From contig JAYKAV010002780.1 of NCBI GenBank assembly GCA_035582835.1, positions 182,153 through 246,152 of the forward strand: a DNA stretch of 64,000 nt. The letters run 5' to 3'. Under the pieces are notes generated by a model that saw only the letters and a list, made by a program, of their open reading frames with translations, had not been told where the DNA came from and made no database searches. The stretch comes from Phoebastria nigripes. Lineage: Eukaryota; Chordata; Aves; Procellariiformes; Diomedeidae. Both the position numbers and the translations under genes were made by a program. Position 1 is the first letter of the stretch, and every line of letters starts with the position of its first letter. This document shows, one piece after another, positions 37,101 to 51,100 of this stretch.

Positions 37101-40100
37101 GAAACTGTTCAGTACACTGTGTTCTTCATTATTAATCAGTAATGAAGCTTCTGGCAGTCTTTACTATTGAGCTAATGACTAGTTTCATTTTGGGCTCTTA
37201 ACGCATTAAATTACCATTTAAATAAAGATTAATTACTGCTATTTTATTTTTAGCATTTTAAGAGTAGTTATTAAAAAGTTTCATAATAAATACTACTTTG
37301 TTCAAAATAGAATTGTTCGATTTAATAGAATATGAGGACANTTATGGTGAAAAGAGTATTTTGGAAATAGTGATGTGGTCTTAGCATTTTGTTTCTATGG
37401 TAGGAGCCCAGTGGAAAGATTCTGAAAGTTTTAAGTTTGCTTCTGGGGAATTTGCTGCTGTAGTTACAGCAGTCTTGCTGTCAAGGACTAGCAAGGAATC
37501 AAGCTCTCTGCTCTGACCTGCAGCTCAGTAGCCATTATCTGTGATTTTATTAAACTTGAGAACAGTATTGCTGATTGCTGAGACAGCTAAACTTACTGCC
37601 TACACTCCAGGACTGCAGTTTGGTTCTAAGCTATTATTTGCCCAACTACCTCATTTTCCCTTGGCAAATACACTTTTAACTTAAAACATGATAAAGCATT
37701 GTGGAGCTCTGCCAGAGAGGCCTTGCAATGGGTAATTGCCCCAGAATAATTTCTCTGATCATATCACATCAAAACCAGTAGACCCTCCAGATACAAATCC
37801 ATCCACCTTTACTTTAAGATCCGCAGGCAACTTATCAGCGCCTCAGAGAATTTACTGTGATGTTACCTAGAGCTGAAACATCTTCAACACAGCTGCTTCA
37901 CCTTTGTCCAGACATAGAGGCTGAACTGATGTCTGAGAACCAGGCTCTGAAGTCTAGCCTCATTCGTGACTCCTTCAGCATTATCAAACATCTGTAGATG
38001 ATTACTGAAGTGATTGGCCACAATTTACAAAACAATCTTTTCCTGAAAGAAGAGGGCAAAGGCATGAATTGGTGAACTTGGTGCTTTCAAGAGCTTGTTT
38101 CTTAAGATAGGATAGGCTGCTGATTTCTTGACTGAAGCTGGCATGTTTTTCTTCCCTGAGTGACAGTGACTTCTACTACCAATTAGTGGTCCCAAAGCTG
38201 GGTGGACTGCCACTGTCTAATCACAGAGGACAGATACAGAGGACCTTGTTAGGGTACCAGCTCTTCAGACTACTCCAAATTTAGTAGGAGAATTAGTCAA
38301 ACTTTCCCGTTACACTCAGTTGCTGTCCTGACAGAGCTCCACAACAACAACGTGGTCTGTACAGTCTTTTAGCAAAATACATGTAAAAGTTTTCCCTCTG
38401 TGCCTGTTGACAGCCAGTAAGAGTATGCTGGTGCCCTAATTATTTGATGCTTTGCTTACTAGACTTTCATACAATTGACAGAGGTTTTTGCATTCACTAC
38501 CACAGCAGGAAAGGATTTCTCATTTATCATGGTGAAGTCATAATCTGAGTTTTGTTTGCCTATCACCCCTTCTTATTATTTTGTACTCTTAGTGTATTTT
38601 ATGTGATGCAAAATGCCATAGAATAAAACATAAGGATATCATGCCTTCAGCTTGAAGAAGATGACAAATACAGCCCTAGAATCTCTGGAGTGAGATGTTC
38701 CTGAGAAAAGGGAAATACAGATTTATCTGAAGGTGTTTGATTCTGGTTGTTCACATTGAAGACAAATTATTTCAAACTGAAAGAGACACCACTGGGTTGA
38801 ACAGAGGCGTATCAAATTAAAGAAAAATAGTGGTAACTAGCTTGGTTAGCTTAGCAAGATAGTGTCAGAGAAGGATTATTTCATCTTCATATTAGCGGAG
38901 TTAACAGAGGCAGTGAGGGGGAGAAGATTATTTTAAACTAGGAAAGTAATGATAGGAGAACAAATGGATTATGCTGGACAGAAATAATTTTATTCTGAAA
39001 GCTGAAGAATACTTTTGAGAGCTACAGATCCGGATCCAACTTCTACTAGGAACAAACACCTTTACAGTGTTGAGAAGGAATGTGATAATTGTATGATTTG
39101 ATGACTGTGAAAGAAGAAGATAAACTCAGATAATCCAAGTCCCTACGTTTCATTAAACACAGTCGCTCTGAATTAAAACACACAAACCAAGGATAAAGCT
39201 GTATAATATTCTACCTCTTGTGAAATTTAAACTACATCTTTAGGATAAAGTCATCAACATTAATAATATATATTTATTATTGTTAACAGTCTCCAAACAG
39301 AGCTGGTGGGTGGCTCTATTATAGAGTTTTGTGGGATGTTACAGCAGGATTTTCATATCCTCTTGCTAGATGTGGAAGCTGCACTGGGCATCGTTGGAAT
39401 TGCTAGTATTGGGCTGTTGAGAAGCTGCATAAGGAAATCCTTTTCTTCCTTTCTCTTATTCTGTTTGTGTTTTGTGGAAACCAGCTATATTTGTGTGTCA
39501 TACAGAAGTCAACAAATGGAAACAGTTTTAGCACCAACACTTAAAAAGTGGGGCTGGTTGCCCCAAAGGCANTCTTTCAAAACAAATTTCTCAATGGAGT
39601 GGGAATTTAAGCTTTGTTCCTAATGTTTATTGTTACAAGATGACTATGTACAGTCTTCTCATGGGAAGTTATACAATACTGAGATAATGCCTTCTGGTGC
39701 CTGAACCTGTCCTCCTTTTCCACTCTTTCCTTTCTTCTGCACTGATTTCATACAAAGGACTGAGTTAAATTTGATGTCTTAGTTTTTATCTTCAGGGTGC
39801 TCACATGGTCTGGGTTATATGAAAAGTTACCTGGCATAGGGTTATGGGCTGTGTTTGCCTTCCTCAGGAATGCAGGAAGGTTTTACATTAAGAATAAAGT
39901 TAATTCTCAGCAGCGAGAGGGTTTTCAGGAGGGCAGCCTAGGACTTGAAGTGAACCTGACAGAACCTGGAGTGGTTACACATCTCGCAATCTTCTGTCCC
40001 AAGTTCAAGGTGCCTTTCTTTGACTTTGTGTCCTAAACAATAATCTGAACATATTCAGAAACAAAATTCTGAATTTGTGACAGCAGTAACAGAAACTCTG

Positions 40101-40997
40101 AGAGATAAAAAACTGCCCTACCCACACAGTTTATATCTTGTAAAGAAGATGAGGGAGGTGCTAGAGAGAATTTACTGAACAAACTGCAAGTTAGAAAACG
40201 TTGTAAGGTGCTAGCAAGAAATCACCCACTGCTCATTCCTAAGTTACATGTTTGTTAAAGGTAGCAAATATAGCTCATTTTGAAAATAGGATACTTTTGA
40301 ACCATTGCTTTGAGAATTAATTACGAAAGAAAAAAAAGCAGGTGGCTTAATTCTTTATCCCTTGTCTTCCTTTCATTTCTCTACATCTTGACATTCTTCG
40401 TTGCAGCTTTTCTCAAAAGCAATTGCTAACTCTTAAGGGCAAGGGGTCCTGACTGCCTGTGTGTTTGTATAGTCCCTGGAATATTAGAGCCCTCAGTCCT
40501 GCCTGGGAATGTTAGACACCAATTGTATAAATGAATTGTAATATATTTTATGTGTGCATTTATATTACAGTAAATGCCAGCATACAGTGAGTATATTTAC
40601 TCTCTATAGACACATTAAGGGGAAAAAAATACTAAAAAAAATAAAAATAATCTAGCCTTGGAACTGGTGATGTAAACAGAAAAAGAATAGCAACTAGAAA
40701 ATCTGCATGAGCACTGCAAAAACTGAAGCTGTGATTTTGTATGCTGTCACAATTGCTGCCCCTAAGAACAAAATGTTAATGAGCTATAATTTATAAATTC
40801 ACTCTGTTCTGATGGATCAGATAGTCACCATTTTGTTTTTTGTCATGATTATGCCTATGAATTCAGTTAAAAAATGTGTTCTTTGTAAAGCATGTGGTGT
40901 TCTATAGAAGTCTACAGAATTAGGAAGATTACCTCTGCAGTTTTCTGTTGTTGCTGCCAATAAGATAGAATAATTGGTGCTTGGTTTTGGACTATGA

Positions 40998-41037
40998 TTT
41001 TTTTTCTTTTTTTTTTTTTTTTAGGGGGAGGGGGGGT
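40998..41037. repeat. Poly-T / poly-G tract
   Basis: About 25 nt of nearly pure T, then AG and a run of G broken by one A. Simple sequence; its length is probably unreliable in the assembly. Confidence 0.85.
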
Positions 41038-41397
41038 AGCTTTTGTTATTTCAGCTTCTAGTAGTTTTTTTTGAAAATCAATCCAAGTTTGTTCTTGCTA
41101 AGCACAGGGTAAATTAAGCCTTCTGGAAAGGTTAAAATAATAGCTAATTGATTGCAGATCTTAATTTATTGGGNTTTTTTTTTTTAGTTTTCTATTTACT
41201 TCTGTATTAACTGTTTAAGAAAAAAAATCTTCAAATGCTTTTAATGAGTATTGTAAAAATGAACAGATTGCAATTTTTTTAAGCCTTCCATTTCCTGTGC
41301 TTTGGAATACAAATACATCCTAGCAATAGAAAAGCAGTATGATAATACCTCATTTCTCACAAAGCTTAGAAAAACAAGTGCTGACAAAGGAACCTCG

Positions 41398-42148
41398 TGA
41401 AGTTTGAGAGAAGCAAATGCAGGGTTTGCATCAGGGACAGAACAAGCCCCTGCAGCAGCTCAGGCTGGAGCCGTACTGGCTGTGCAGCAGCTCTGCAGAA
41501 AAGCGCCCAAGGGTCCCAGTGGCAACAAGTTGAACGCAAGCCAACCATGTGCCCTTGCGCTGGTAAAGGCCAACCATACCCTGCATTGTGTTAGCTAGAG
41601 CATAGCCACCAGGTCAAGGAAAGTCACTGTTCTCTGCTCGAGCATTTGTGAGACGCATCTGGAGTAACTGTGCACTGTTTGGGACACCCCGGTGCAAGAG
41701 AAGTCACCCCGCTGGAGTGATTCCTGCGGGGGTCATGACGAAGGGTAGAGCTTGTGGCCTATAAGGAGAGGTTAAAGAAATCGGGTTTCTTTGGTCTGAA
41801 GAAGGGAAGGCAAGGGGGGGGACTAATTGCAATCTTCCATTACCTAAAGTGAGATTGCAGAAAAGAGAGCGCCAGACACTTCTCAGAGATGCTCGGAGAA
41901 GGAGAAGAAGGAAAATTCCAGTTGGATGTAAGGAAAAAATTTTCATGGTGAGGTCGGTTGGGCACAGCAGCAGGTTGCCTGGAGAGGCTGTAAAACCTCT
42001 GTCTGTGGGGATTTTCAAAGTTTAACTGGAAAAGGCCCTGAGCAACCTGACTTGTCCTTGAAGTTAACCCAGCCTAGAGCAGGAGGTTGGATTGCATGAT
42101 GGCTGGAAGCCCCTTCTAACCTGAATTTTTCTGGTTCTGTGACATTCT
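41398..42148 (+). mobile_element. CR1 LINE, old degraded copy
   Basis: Recognisable CR1 ORF2-end blocks occur in order. AGTTTGAGAGAAGCAAATGC and CAACCATGTGCCCTTGCGCTG come first, then TTGTGAGACGCATCTGGAGTA, GAGAGGTTAAAGAAATCGGG and AGGTTGCCTGGAGAGGCTGT. The 3' UTR follows (GGCCCTGAGCAACCTGACTTG; GAGCAGGAGGTTGGATTGCAT) and ends GGTTCTGTGACATTCT. Many indels destroy the frame. It is the only CR1 I can recognise in the 28-kb intron. Confidence 0.88.
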
Positions 42149-45100
42149 AGAGTATAAGGAGTCACCACTGTGAAATATAACTAGTTCTTAAGGATATATA
42201 AAACTGCATCATTTATTGTGTTTATTGGGAAATTGTACAGTTGGATGTTTCTGAGCCTCTGCTGTTACTGGTTGAATAGAGCTTAATTCCAGTCCATAAT
42301 ATTAACATGCAGTATACCAGTCAGTTCTTCCTCCTTATCTTTTCCTATGGCTGCGACCATAACTTGCATTATACAAGGCTTTCAATACTTCCATTCTTAG
42401 AATCTCTTTTTTTCTTGTTAAATGTTTACCTTTGTAAGTGGCTGGTTTTCTCATACTATCAAAAATATGAAAAGATGCATCTTGTTTTCCATTAAGAGGT
42501 AGAATTGCATTACCTTCCAGATATCCTATGGTCCTCTTTCAAAGAACATGCTGTGTTTTCTTCACTAAAATGTTTATTTAGAAGAAGAAAGGGGTTTTTT
42601 TTCCTTTGAAGTCGTTCTGCAGCTATTTTCACGTAATGAGATAGTATGGATTTTTTAAATGGAGCGTGTGGTATATGTTGAGAATAAAGCATCTTTGGCT
42701 TAAACTAAAAATCTGTGAGCATAACTGGAACTGAGAGAAGCTGGTGTTCTCAGGAATGTCTCTAAAACTTNGGAGGTTTATAGATTATTCAGAGCCATAT
42801 AACTAACTTTAAAAGAATGATAGCAAAGAAGAAAAGAAATTGGAAGTGGCAGCACTGGCTAGATTAGTAGCAAAGCTCAAGAGTAACAGGCTGGAGGAAG
42901 AGCAGCCAGTGGGTAGCTGTTGGATGTAAACATGCCGAGGAGACTTTGTAAATGCATGAAATGGGGTGTAACTGTTGTGCATAATGGATATTAGTAAGGG
43001 AAGATGAATGCGTAAGAGTGTACAACACAGGACACCTGAGTACTGTAGGAACAAAACTTGCATATATGCTGGGAAGACATGGTCATGCTATCTAACATTC
43101 ATACGTTCCCTTCTCCTCCAGTCTTGTCTGCAGCCCCTGTTCCAGCAGCGACACTGACCTACAGTGACTTTTAGGAAAAGCCTCCAAAATTAATCCCTAA
43201 GACCATTCATATTTTCTTCTTCAGTTCTTTTGGTTGGAGTACTTTTGTCATAATACCTATGAGATTAAGCCAACCAGCAATTTTTTATCACATTAGGGAT
43301 GGTTGATTTGGAGTTTCCTGTTTTGTTTCATTTGATAAATAATGAGATTTGAAACCAGCAGTAGCTAATATATGTGCCGTCAGATTTTAGTTTTCATTAT
43401 TTTCTTTTTTTTGACTCAGCATTCCCTCTTCTTGAATTCATTTGCTTTCTTACCTTCCTGGTAATTTTCCAAATATTTTACTGTTGACCCCATATCAGAT
43501 ACTATTCTGAGAAGTATAGTCATACAGAAAACTGGATTTTCAAAGTGATAAGCAGATTGTGCTTACAGTAGCTTTCCTATGCCCAGTGGTATGAAAACAT
43601 ACTATGATAAATGTGAGCATTAGGACATGCAGATTATGTCTTATTAAAATAACGCATTAATAGACAAATAGTTTATTTTCCATATTGAAGAGACGGCAAA
43701 ACAAAAGGGTTAAGCTGTGTCTCTGAACCATAAAGTTATTGCTCACTACCAACTAAAAATGGATGAGAAAGATACTGGGAATGAGAGGTTTGTTTTAGCA
43801 ACAAATGAGCATAGATATTGCAGATACTTCTCATCTGCATTGCATTGAGCCCTCATACTTGTCACAGTGGAATAACTGATCAGGTCATTGTAAAACTGCC
43901 AGATTTCTCATGCTGTAGTGCAAGTTGTGTTTTGCTATTGTCCTCATCCTCTTTGTCACATTGTTCTTTCCCAGGCTTCAGTGTTTGAGAGTGTTCTGGC
44001 TCCTGTACATGGGTGATTTGGGGCTGGCACCATCTTTTGTTTTGCTTTCTTACGTTTTACAAAAATCATCTTAGAGAAGAGGATGATTTGTCCATGATGA
44101 TTTTAAGCTCTTGAACATGGTAATTTGTTGCTGCAGCTGTTCCTGTGTTATAACTGCATTGTCAAACCTGGTTTGGGTGTGCCTCTGCACACAGAGAGCA
44201 TAATTTGTTCTGAGTAATTGAGGATACCTTGATGACAACAGCTGTTTATGGGGCCAGCTCCTGTGCTTGACTGAGTTGCAACAGGGACTGTTTTTCCTTT
44301 GATGTAGACATCCCCACGCTTAGTTTCCATAAATGCAATTGCATTTGCATTTTCTTTTGACTAGAATACAATACTCAAACAGTATAGCAGTGTGCTCAAG
44401 CCTCAGAGTTTTAGGCAATTTAGGAAACTCGTAGATAATTGTCTTCTCAGAGAAAGTAGTGTCCTAAATTTGTGTGTCTTTATTGTTTCCTTCAGAAATT
44501 ATTCTTTTCATGTCGTATTTGTTATAGTAATTGTTATTTTTTAATCTCTTCTGATTTTTGAAATCAGTTTTTTGACTTTTCTTTCTGCATTAGACCTTTC
44601 TGCAATAGAGGCTTTTGTTGGTACTACAGGCAAGTGAAATAAAGGCAGTAGAATGGATGATAGTCAGAGAGAAAGAGTAGATACAAAAAAAGTTTCTAAA
44701 TAAAATTATAAAAATCGGACCCTATTAGAAATTTATTCTCATCGAATGAGACAATAGAAAGGTATTTGGACAAAGTCTTTAGGTCTTTTTTTAACCATTT
44801 CTTAATTGTTTATTGTTTTAAAGTATCATGAGAACATCAGCCAAGATCAGGCTTGAGGGGAGGAAGAGAAAGCAAATTGTTGTTGTAAACAGTTTATAGG
44901 CAGAGTTTATCTAAATTTGTTAAGCTTTTTAGAGGTGAGTTATTTTGAGTCTAAACTGAACAAAAGAGGTTGAACTTGGTAAATGAGGTTGAACTTGCGG
45001 TACCTTTGCAAAATGCAGATGATAATGTCTTTAAAATAAATTACTCGGGAATAAATCAAGATGTTGAAGTGGCAAAGGGTGAGAGATGGTATAACAGGGA

Positions 45101-48100
45101 AATTCTTTGACTAGGAAATTGTTTCTGAGACCTTTCTTTATAGTATATATAAAACGCATAGTGAACATCATGAATGAGAAATATTTTAAATGTCAAATAC
45201 TGATAAGATTGGAGAAAAACAGTTGACGGCAAAAATGATCGTATTGAGAGGTACTGTGCTGGTATAGGGCTAGTAAAAGGCAAATGCAGATTAAATTTAG
45301 GTAAATGAAAAAGAATAGGCCCGCAAACAATAACACAGAAGGTAGAAGAAATATCAAACGAGATAATTATGCAGGATATCAGCTTACAAAGGAAAAGGGG
45401 TTGTGGATAATATCCTGTCTAATTATAATACCTATAAAGGAGGATAGTCACACAAACTAATTTCAGCCACCATATACCCCACAGGCTCCCTGTATAGACA
45501 GTGGAAAACAGCTGAATCCAAGGGTGAATCTGAGAACCTCTAAGAAAAGCACCTGACAGTTGCCTTGCTGGGTCTTTTCAATAGCTTTCTAGAGGCGCCA
45601 GTGGATTCTCTCTCAGTGGATTAGATACCGAAACTAGCTCCTAAATTTTAAGTACCTAAAGTAATGGTGCAAATACTCGTTTTGCCTGTCTCTCTGGACT
45701 TTTCCAATTATGAGATTAAAGGCTGGAGTAAAACCAAATTCTTATTGTACAGCTGTTTTAACTGCAAGTGAACATTTCCAGTATAGCATTCCCCACAGAC
45801 AAGCACTGTGGCTTAAATGTCACTTCAGCTACTGCTAATAGATTTCCAGAGATCCATTTTTTCCATTTCTATCCTCAAATATAATCTGTAAAACTAGATA
45901 AATCCTGCAAGCTTAGGCTCTGTTAGACCTCTGATGAGAAAGTTGGTGGCTCTTACAGAAGGCTAGCAAATAAGGAGGAAGGTGGAATTAAACTAGATTG
46001 TGCCCATGAAAGGCTGGTCTGTAGGCAGAAAGATGAGATTTCATACTAGTAGAAGGATGCTTATCTCTTACACAGGGAAATGATAAATAGCACCTGTACA
46101 ATTTGCAGAATGCCTTTGATACCCAGAAAGCAGTAATGCTAGGGGAAAATGAAGCTGTACATAGACAGTAAATCAGGTAAGATTATTTCTTTTTGCATTC
46201 TTAATTCGTTCCTCTATTTGTGTGATTTACAGTGAAATAATTAAATTATTTTTTTCATCAAATTGGCTTTCAGAGTTTTCATTGCAAGGGTCAGGTATAC
46301 CTCTGCTTGGCAGTATTCCAGAATGATTATAGTATTTGTAAAATTTCACATCTGAGAAAGAGAAATATATACTAAAACTCAGTTGAATAATAGTGATGCA
46401 GTATCTTGTTATGTAATAGTCAACAAAACCATTATTTGTTTACTTTTTGTTTGACAATAGTAAAACCACTGCAGTTTTATCTTTCTAGCATAAAGTGAGA
46501 ATAAAAGTGAAGAACAACAGAGCTCAGTGGTGCTATTATATTTCAGCAAATTGAAGTTTTCAAAATGCCACTTCTGTTTCTCTGCAAAGAAAAAAAAAGG
46601 TTGATTGTAGAGAAAATAGCATGTTATATCTTTGGGAAGAATAGTGTAGAAAGATTTGAAAAGGAAAGATCAGAGATGTGGCAGCATTGTTAGAACCATT
46701 GTGCAGACATTTTATTTGTATTGCTAAGAACTGTAGAAGTTTTCATTTACTGGGGAGGAAACTGTAAATATGCAATATCACTTTTTATGTTACTAACTTC
46801 ATTGAGTTACTGTTTAATTGGTATATTGAAAAATTTCTGCCAGTGACTTTACAACCGAATGCTATAATGAAATGTCACTTTTTTTCAGAAAAATGTTATT
46901 TTCCCTTGATTAGCTGAAGTATTAAATCTGTTTCGGTAAATGAATCTATTGATTTTAGCTTAATGTGTTGTAATAAAAAATATTTGAGTATGTTCTCAGT
47001 TGGNGGATTCATGAGATGCCATGCTGGATTCTGTACAGGCATTGACGTGAGATTTTTATCTATTTTTCATGTGTGAAGCAGAGAAGTCAACGTTGGTACA
47101 GAAGGGAAGTAAAGACCTGGGTTCTGCTGGAGGACAGTTCTCTCACTTAAGCTCTGCAGAAGTCATCCACGGGCTTTCTTTCATTGGGTCAGCCAAGACC
47201 CTGACAATGCCCTAAGGTTGGAGGGAATGAGGCTATAGCAAAATAGTGCTGTAAAGCCTCTTGGTCCGGCTGTTTAGTCTGCTAGGAGTCAGGCACTCTT
47301 CCAGAGGTGGTTAACGTCGACCATGGTCCTCACTGCCTTGGGGAGCTGCCCATTGCCTACATATTAATGCTGCACCATACAAGAAATAAAATGCCCGATT
47401 AGTGTCATATGTTAACCTACCCAGATGTAATTTAATAGTAATACAGACAAGTGCAGCCCAGCTTCTGCTTCATTTCATTAGTGGGTCATGGTTAGCCACG
47501 CTTGATTGCTGACCATTGCAGGAGCAGATTAACTAAGTGTTGTAGCATTTCTTTTATACAAACACAACCTCTGAAGAAACCTGTGTGGGATGTAGGGAAG
47601 AGACTGGTCTATAGTAGAAGCAATGTAAAGGAATATGCAAAAAGCATAATTAGAGACAAGAATGTTTTTGTTCTTTTACACAATAATGCAAGATACAGTT
47701 ACTGTACTTTCCTACATCATTACATTCTCTTTCCACTGGTTACACTTTGGATGCCATTAATGCAAAGAAAGAGGTTTCGGAGTAACTTAACTTCAATAGA
47801 ATGAAAACAAAGGACATCTCTGAATAATTTAGAAGGACATTTATAGATCAGTGAGTCAGAGGTTTCGGACTTAAAATACTGAAGTTAACACTAAAGCAAA
47901 CAGACCTTGAATTACTTAATTACTAGCTTGTTAATATTTCATTCAGAACTTTAAGGACAAAAATCTGTAATTAGTAATTAGTGCTAGTAGTTATAGCAGG
48001 AAACTACAAACCAAGGCTTTCCATTTCAGTTCATGGATTTCCCCACTGTGTGCACTGTGTGCACTCTTGCCTGACAAATCAACTCCCTTTCACCTCCCTT

Positions 48101-51100
48101 TTCAACTGTAGAATTGTGTACGTAAAACTCTTTTATCTAAAGCAAACTAATGAAGTTGGTTTAATGTATAAAAATACACTTTGAGATTATTGGGCAACAG
48201 GTTACAGAGTTGCCATGCCGTTACCTGGTTTTTCTTTCTCTTTTCTTATGTCTTTCCAGCGCTGCCTATTCTTCTAGAGAAGAGCCTTTAAGAATTTCTT
48301 TTTTCCTGGCTGGAATTGTTAGTGACATTGGCTGGCTCTAGAATGGGTTTATGATGTTACTTGTAATGCTGTTACACTGTGTGAAAAGCAAAACAAATGT
48401 TTTCACCTGTATTTGTTAGAGAACTAATGCTGTTTCAGTCCTGGGCCTCAGGTGGTGGAGGACGGCTGCTCAAACACAGCTGTAGCACTTGAGCAGAGCA
48501 CTCAAATTAGGCTCTGAATTCTGGAGAATTTAAGAATTGGCCCATGCAGAGGTCTTTGCAGGCCACAGCTTTATGATGAGGGGTTTTTTGGAGAGGTCAT
48601 CTGGTTGGAAAACTCAAGAGACTTTTCTTGGCTTCGCTTGCCTTAGCTCTTGCAGGCTAACTGGGTGAAGTCATTTTGTGAAATAAGAATGAAGACTAAA
48701 TATTGTCGCTTGCTTATTTTATTATTGATCTACCATACAATAACAAAGTGTATGAGCAAAGCCATGAAAATTGTGCTCATGTACAGCAGATTCCCAGATT
48801 TCCTGTCAGTCAGGGCTTTGGCAGGACCAATTATCAAACCATTAATTAGCTCCTGTTGTCAGCACTCACCATTCAAGTTGTAATCCTGTTTAGTTGATAG
48901 TAAACCAGAAGCTCTGATAAAATCCTTATTGATTTGTCTAGAAACACTGCTGCCCAAACAGACCAAGAAGTTCATAGGTTTCTCAGACCACATCTAGAAA
49001 AATCCATAAAATCCTCTGAAGCCAGTTGTGACTCTTCCAAGTCCATGAGTATTGTCCATTCCTCTGCCTTGTGATTACTGCAGTCTGTCACCCCACCCCA
49101 TGTCCATTACCGTGGTGTCCTGGGAAATCTGGCTTCCTAACTCTGCAGATTCATTAATAACAAGGAATGGAAAGGAAGTAGGGGCTTGCAATGAAAGGTA
49201 AAGCAGTAAGAACCCCTCTATAGCCTCATTTACTGACAAATTTGTGCCATTGATAGATTAGCCCTTGCTTACCTTTCTTTTAGAGGACTGACCTCATCAG
49301 CTGGCAGACACCATAAAACCATTTGCAGTGTCTGAGCTGTGGTTAACTTCCCTGTCTAGCCCCTTCCGTTCTGTAACCCCACAATGATCAAGAAGACCTG
49401 CATGCTTAGATTTTAGATTATAGGTCAGATTATACTGAGTGTCTTTAATTGCTTTTGAAGAAGGAGGAAAAAAGCTTTCCGTGATTTAAGCCTCAAAGCC
49501 AGTTAGGCTTTGAAGTTTAAGGCAAACTATTCAAGAAAGGGAGGGAGTTCAAGCCAGCTTAATGCTATAAAGACAGTTGAGAAGTGAGTTAGGGCAGTTG
49601 ACTTTCACTACAGTAGTTGCTTTGATCAAAGCTAATTTTTGAAAGTCTGCATTAAGTCAGCAGCCATTAATCTTTTTGTTGTGATGTATTATCAGTAATG
49701 GAAAAAAAAGATTATTTTCCTTCTAATTGAAATCTTGGAAAGATGAAAAATACAATGAAAAATCCCTAACATGGCTTTCGCAGCTTTTTCCCCAACACAT
49801 CTTTCCTTTATTATTTGGATTTTATAGCACTGCTGAATAGATTTTTTTGGTGGTTGTTGTTGTTTGGTTCTTCTTGGCTTTGTGTTTTATATTATTGCAG
49901 TGTTTCATCAAGGCATTTATCAACTCCCTCACGTCAGTTGTTCTGGCAGTCACCTGAAACTCATCCTGTGTCATTAGCTACAAAAATGGAAGGTTGAGTC
50001 AGTAGGGTTGTGAACTCCAATCTTAGCAATCAGGTGTAAGCATGCCCCCTGAAAATGGTGAGGTTTTAAAACTCATTGAAGTTTGACTTTTTTTTGGTCA
50101 TCCAAAAGGTATTTGAAAATTGGAAGTTCTTGCTTTCTTATATAATACAAATACAAAACCTGAGAACTTTCTTTAAAAAATAAGATGTTATTCTGCTGTA
50201 AGAGACTTGTGTGATGTCAAGATCTGGTACTCTTTTAAAAATACTAAGTATTACACAGACCATGTAAAAGCTACGATGAGCAAGACTGAGCTCTCCTCTC
50301 TAGCTTGATCATTTGGTTCATAGGAGACTTGGTTGATGACAAACCACTCAGTCCAGTGAAGTGGATGGGGATTGTCTGAATTTTTATTTCCTACAAGTTT
50401 NGTAAGCCTCTGTATGTTCTAGTGTCAGATTTATGAGTAACTAGGAATTGCCTCTGAAATGTATGAAGAAAAAAAAATTTACTATTTTTTGTAAATATGT
50501 CCTAGGCAAAAACTGAAACACATGTTAAATATAGGAGATTAAAAGCAAGTTTGCTTAGTTCGGCTCTTAGTTCATGCGCACATTATCTTTGTACCATCTC
50601 AACGTTTTCAAGTATTAATAGGATTTCTAGATGTTGAAAACATTTATAAATTTATCATCTTGCTCTCTACCACCTACCTTTCTAATAATGCTTGCATAGC
50701 ATGTTTAATAATTTACATATCACTTAGATACCAGTATTCGATAAAGTCAGTATGCCAAATTCAGCTTCCAATGTTATATATTTCTTTGTTTGCCTACTAT
50801 AGTGAAGAATATGAAGTAAAATTTTGATTATATCTTTCTTAATGTTGTTATCCAGTAATGTTCTGAGGCAAAGAAATTTGAACCGTGGGGAAAGCAGAGC
50901 TGCTAACGAACCAGTTTGGGCTTTGTTAGGCAGTGGAGTAGACATATGAATATATAACATATGATTATCATAAAATTATGGCCTGGAAATTGAACAGTCA
51001 TGCTGCTGCATTTTAGACAGTACATTTATAATAAGCTGTAATAAAGTAAACATTTTGAATGGGTATAACAAGAGGCATTACTTGTGATCACAAATGTATG

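Noticed and set aside
39306..39623. 105-codon open frame with a hydrophobic segment
   Set aside because: T-rich sequence produces Leu/Phe runs in any frame; there is no similarity to a known protein and the next frame is unrelated.
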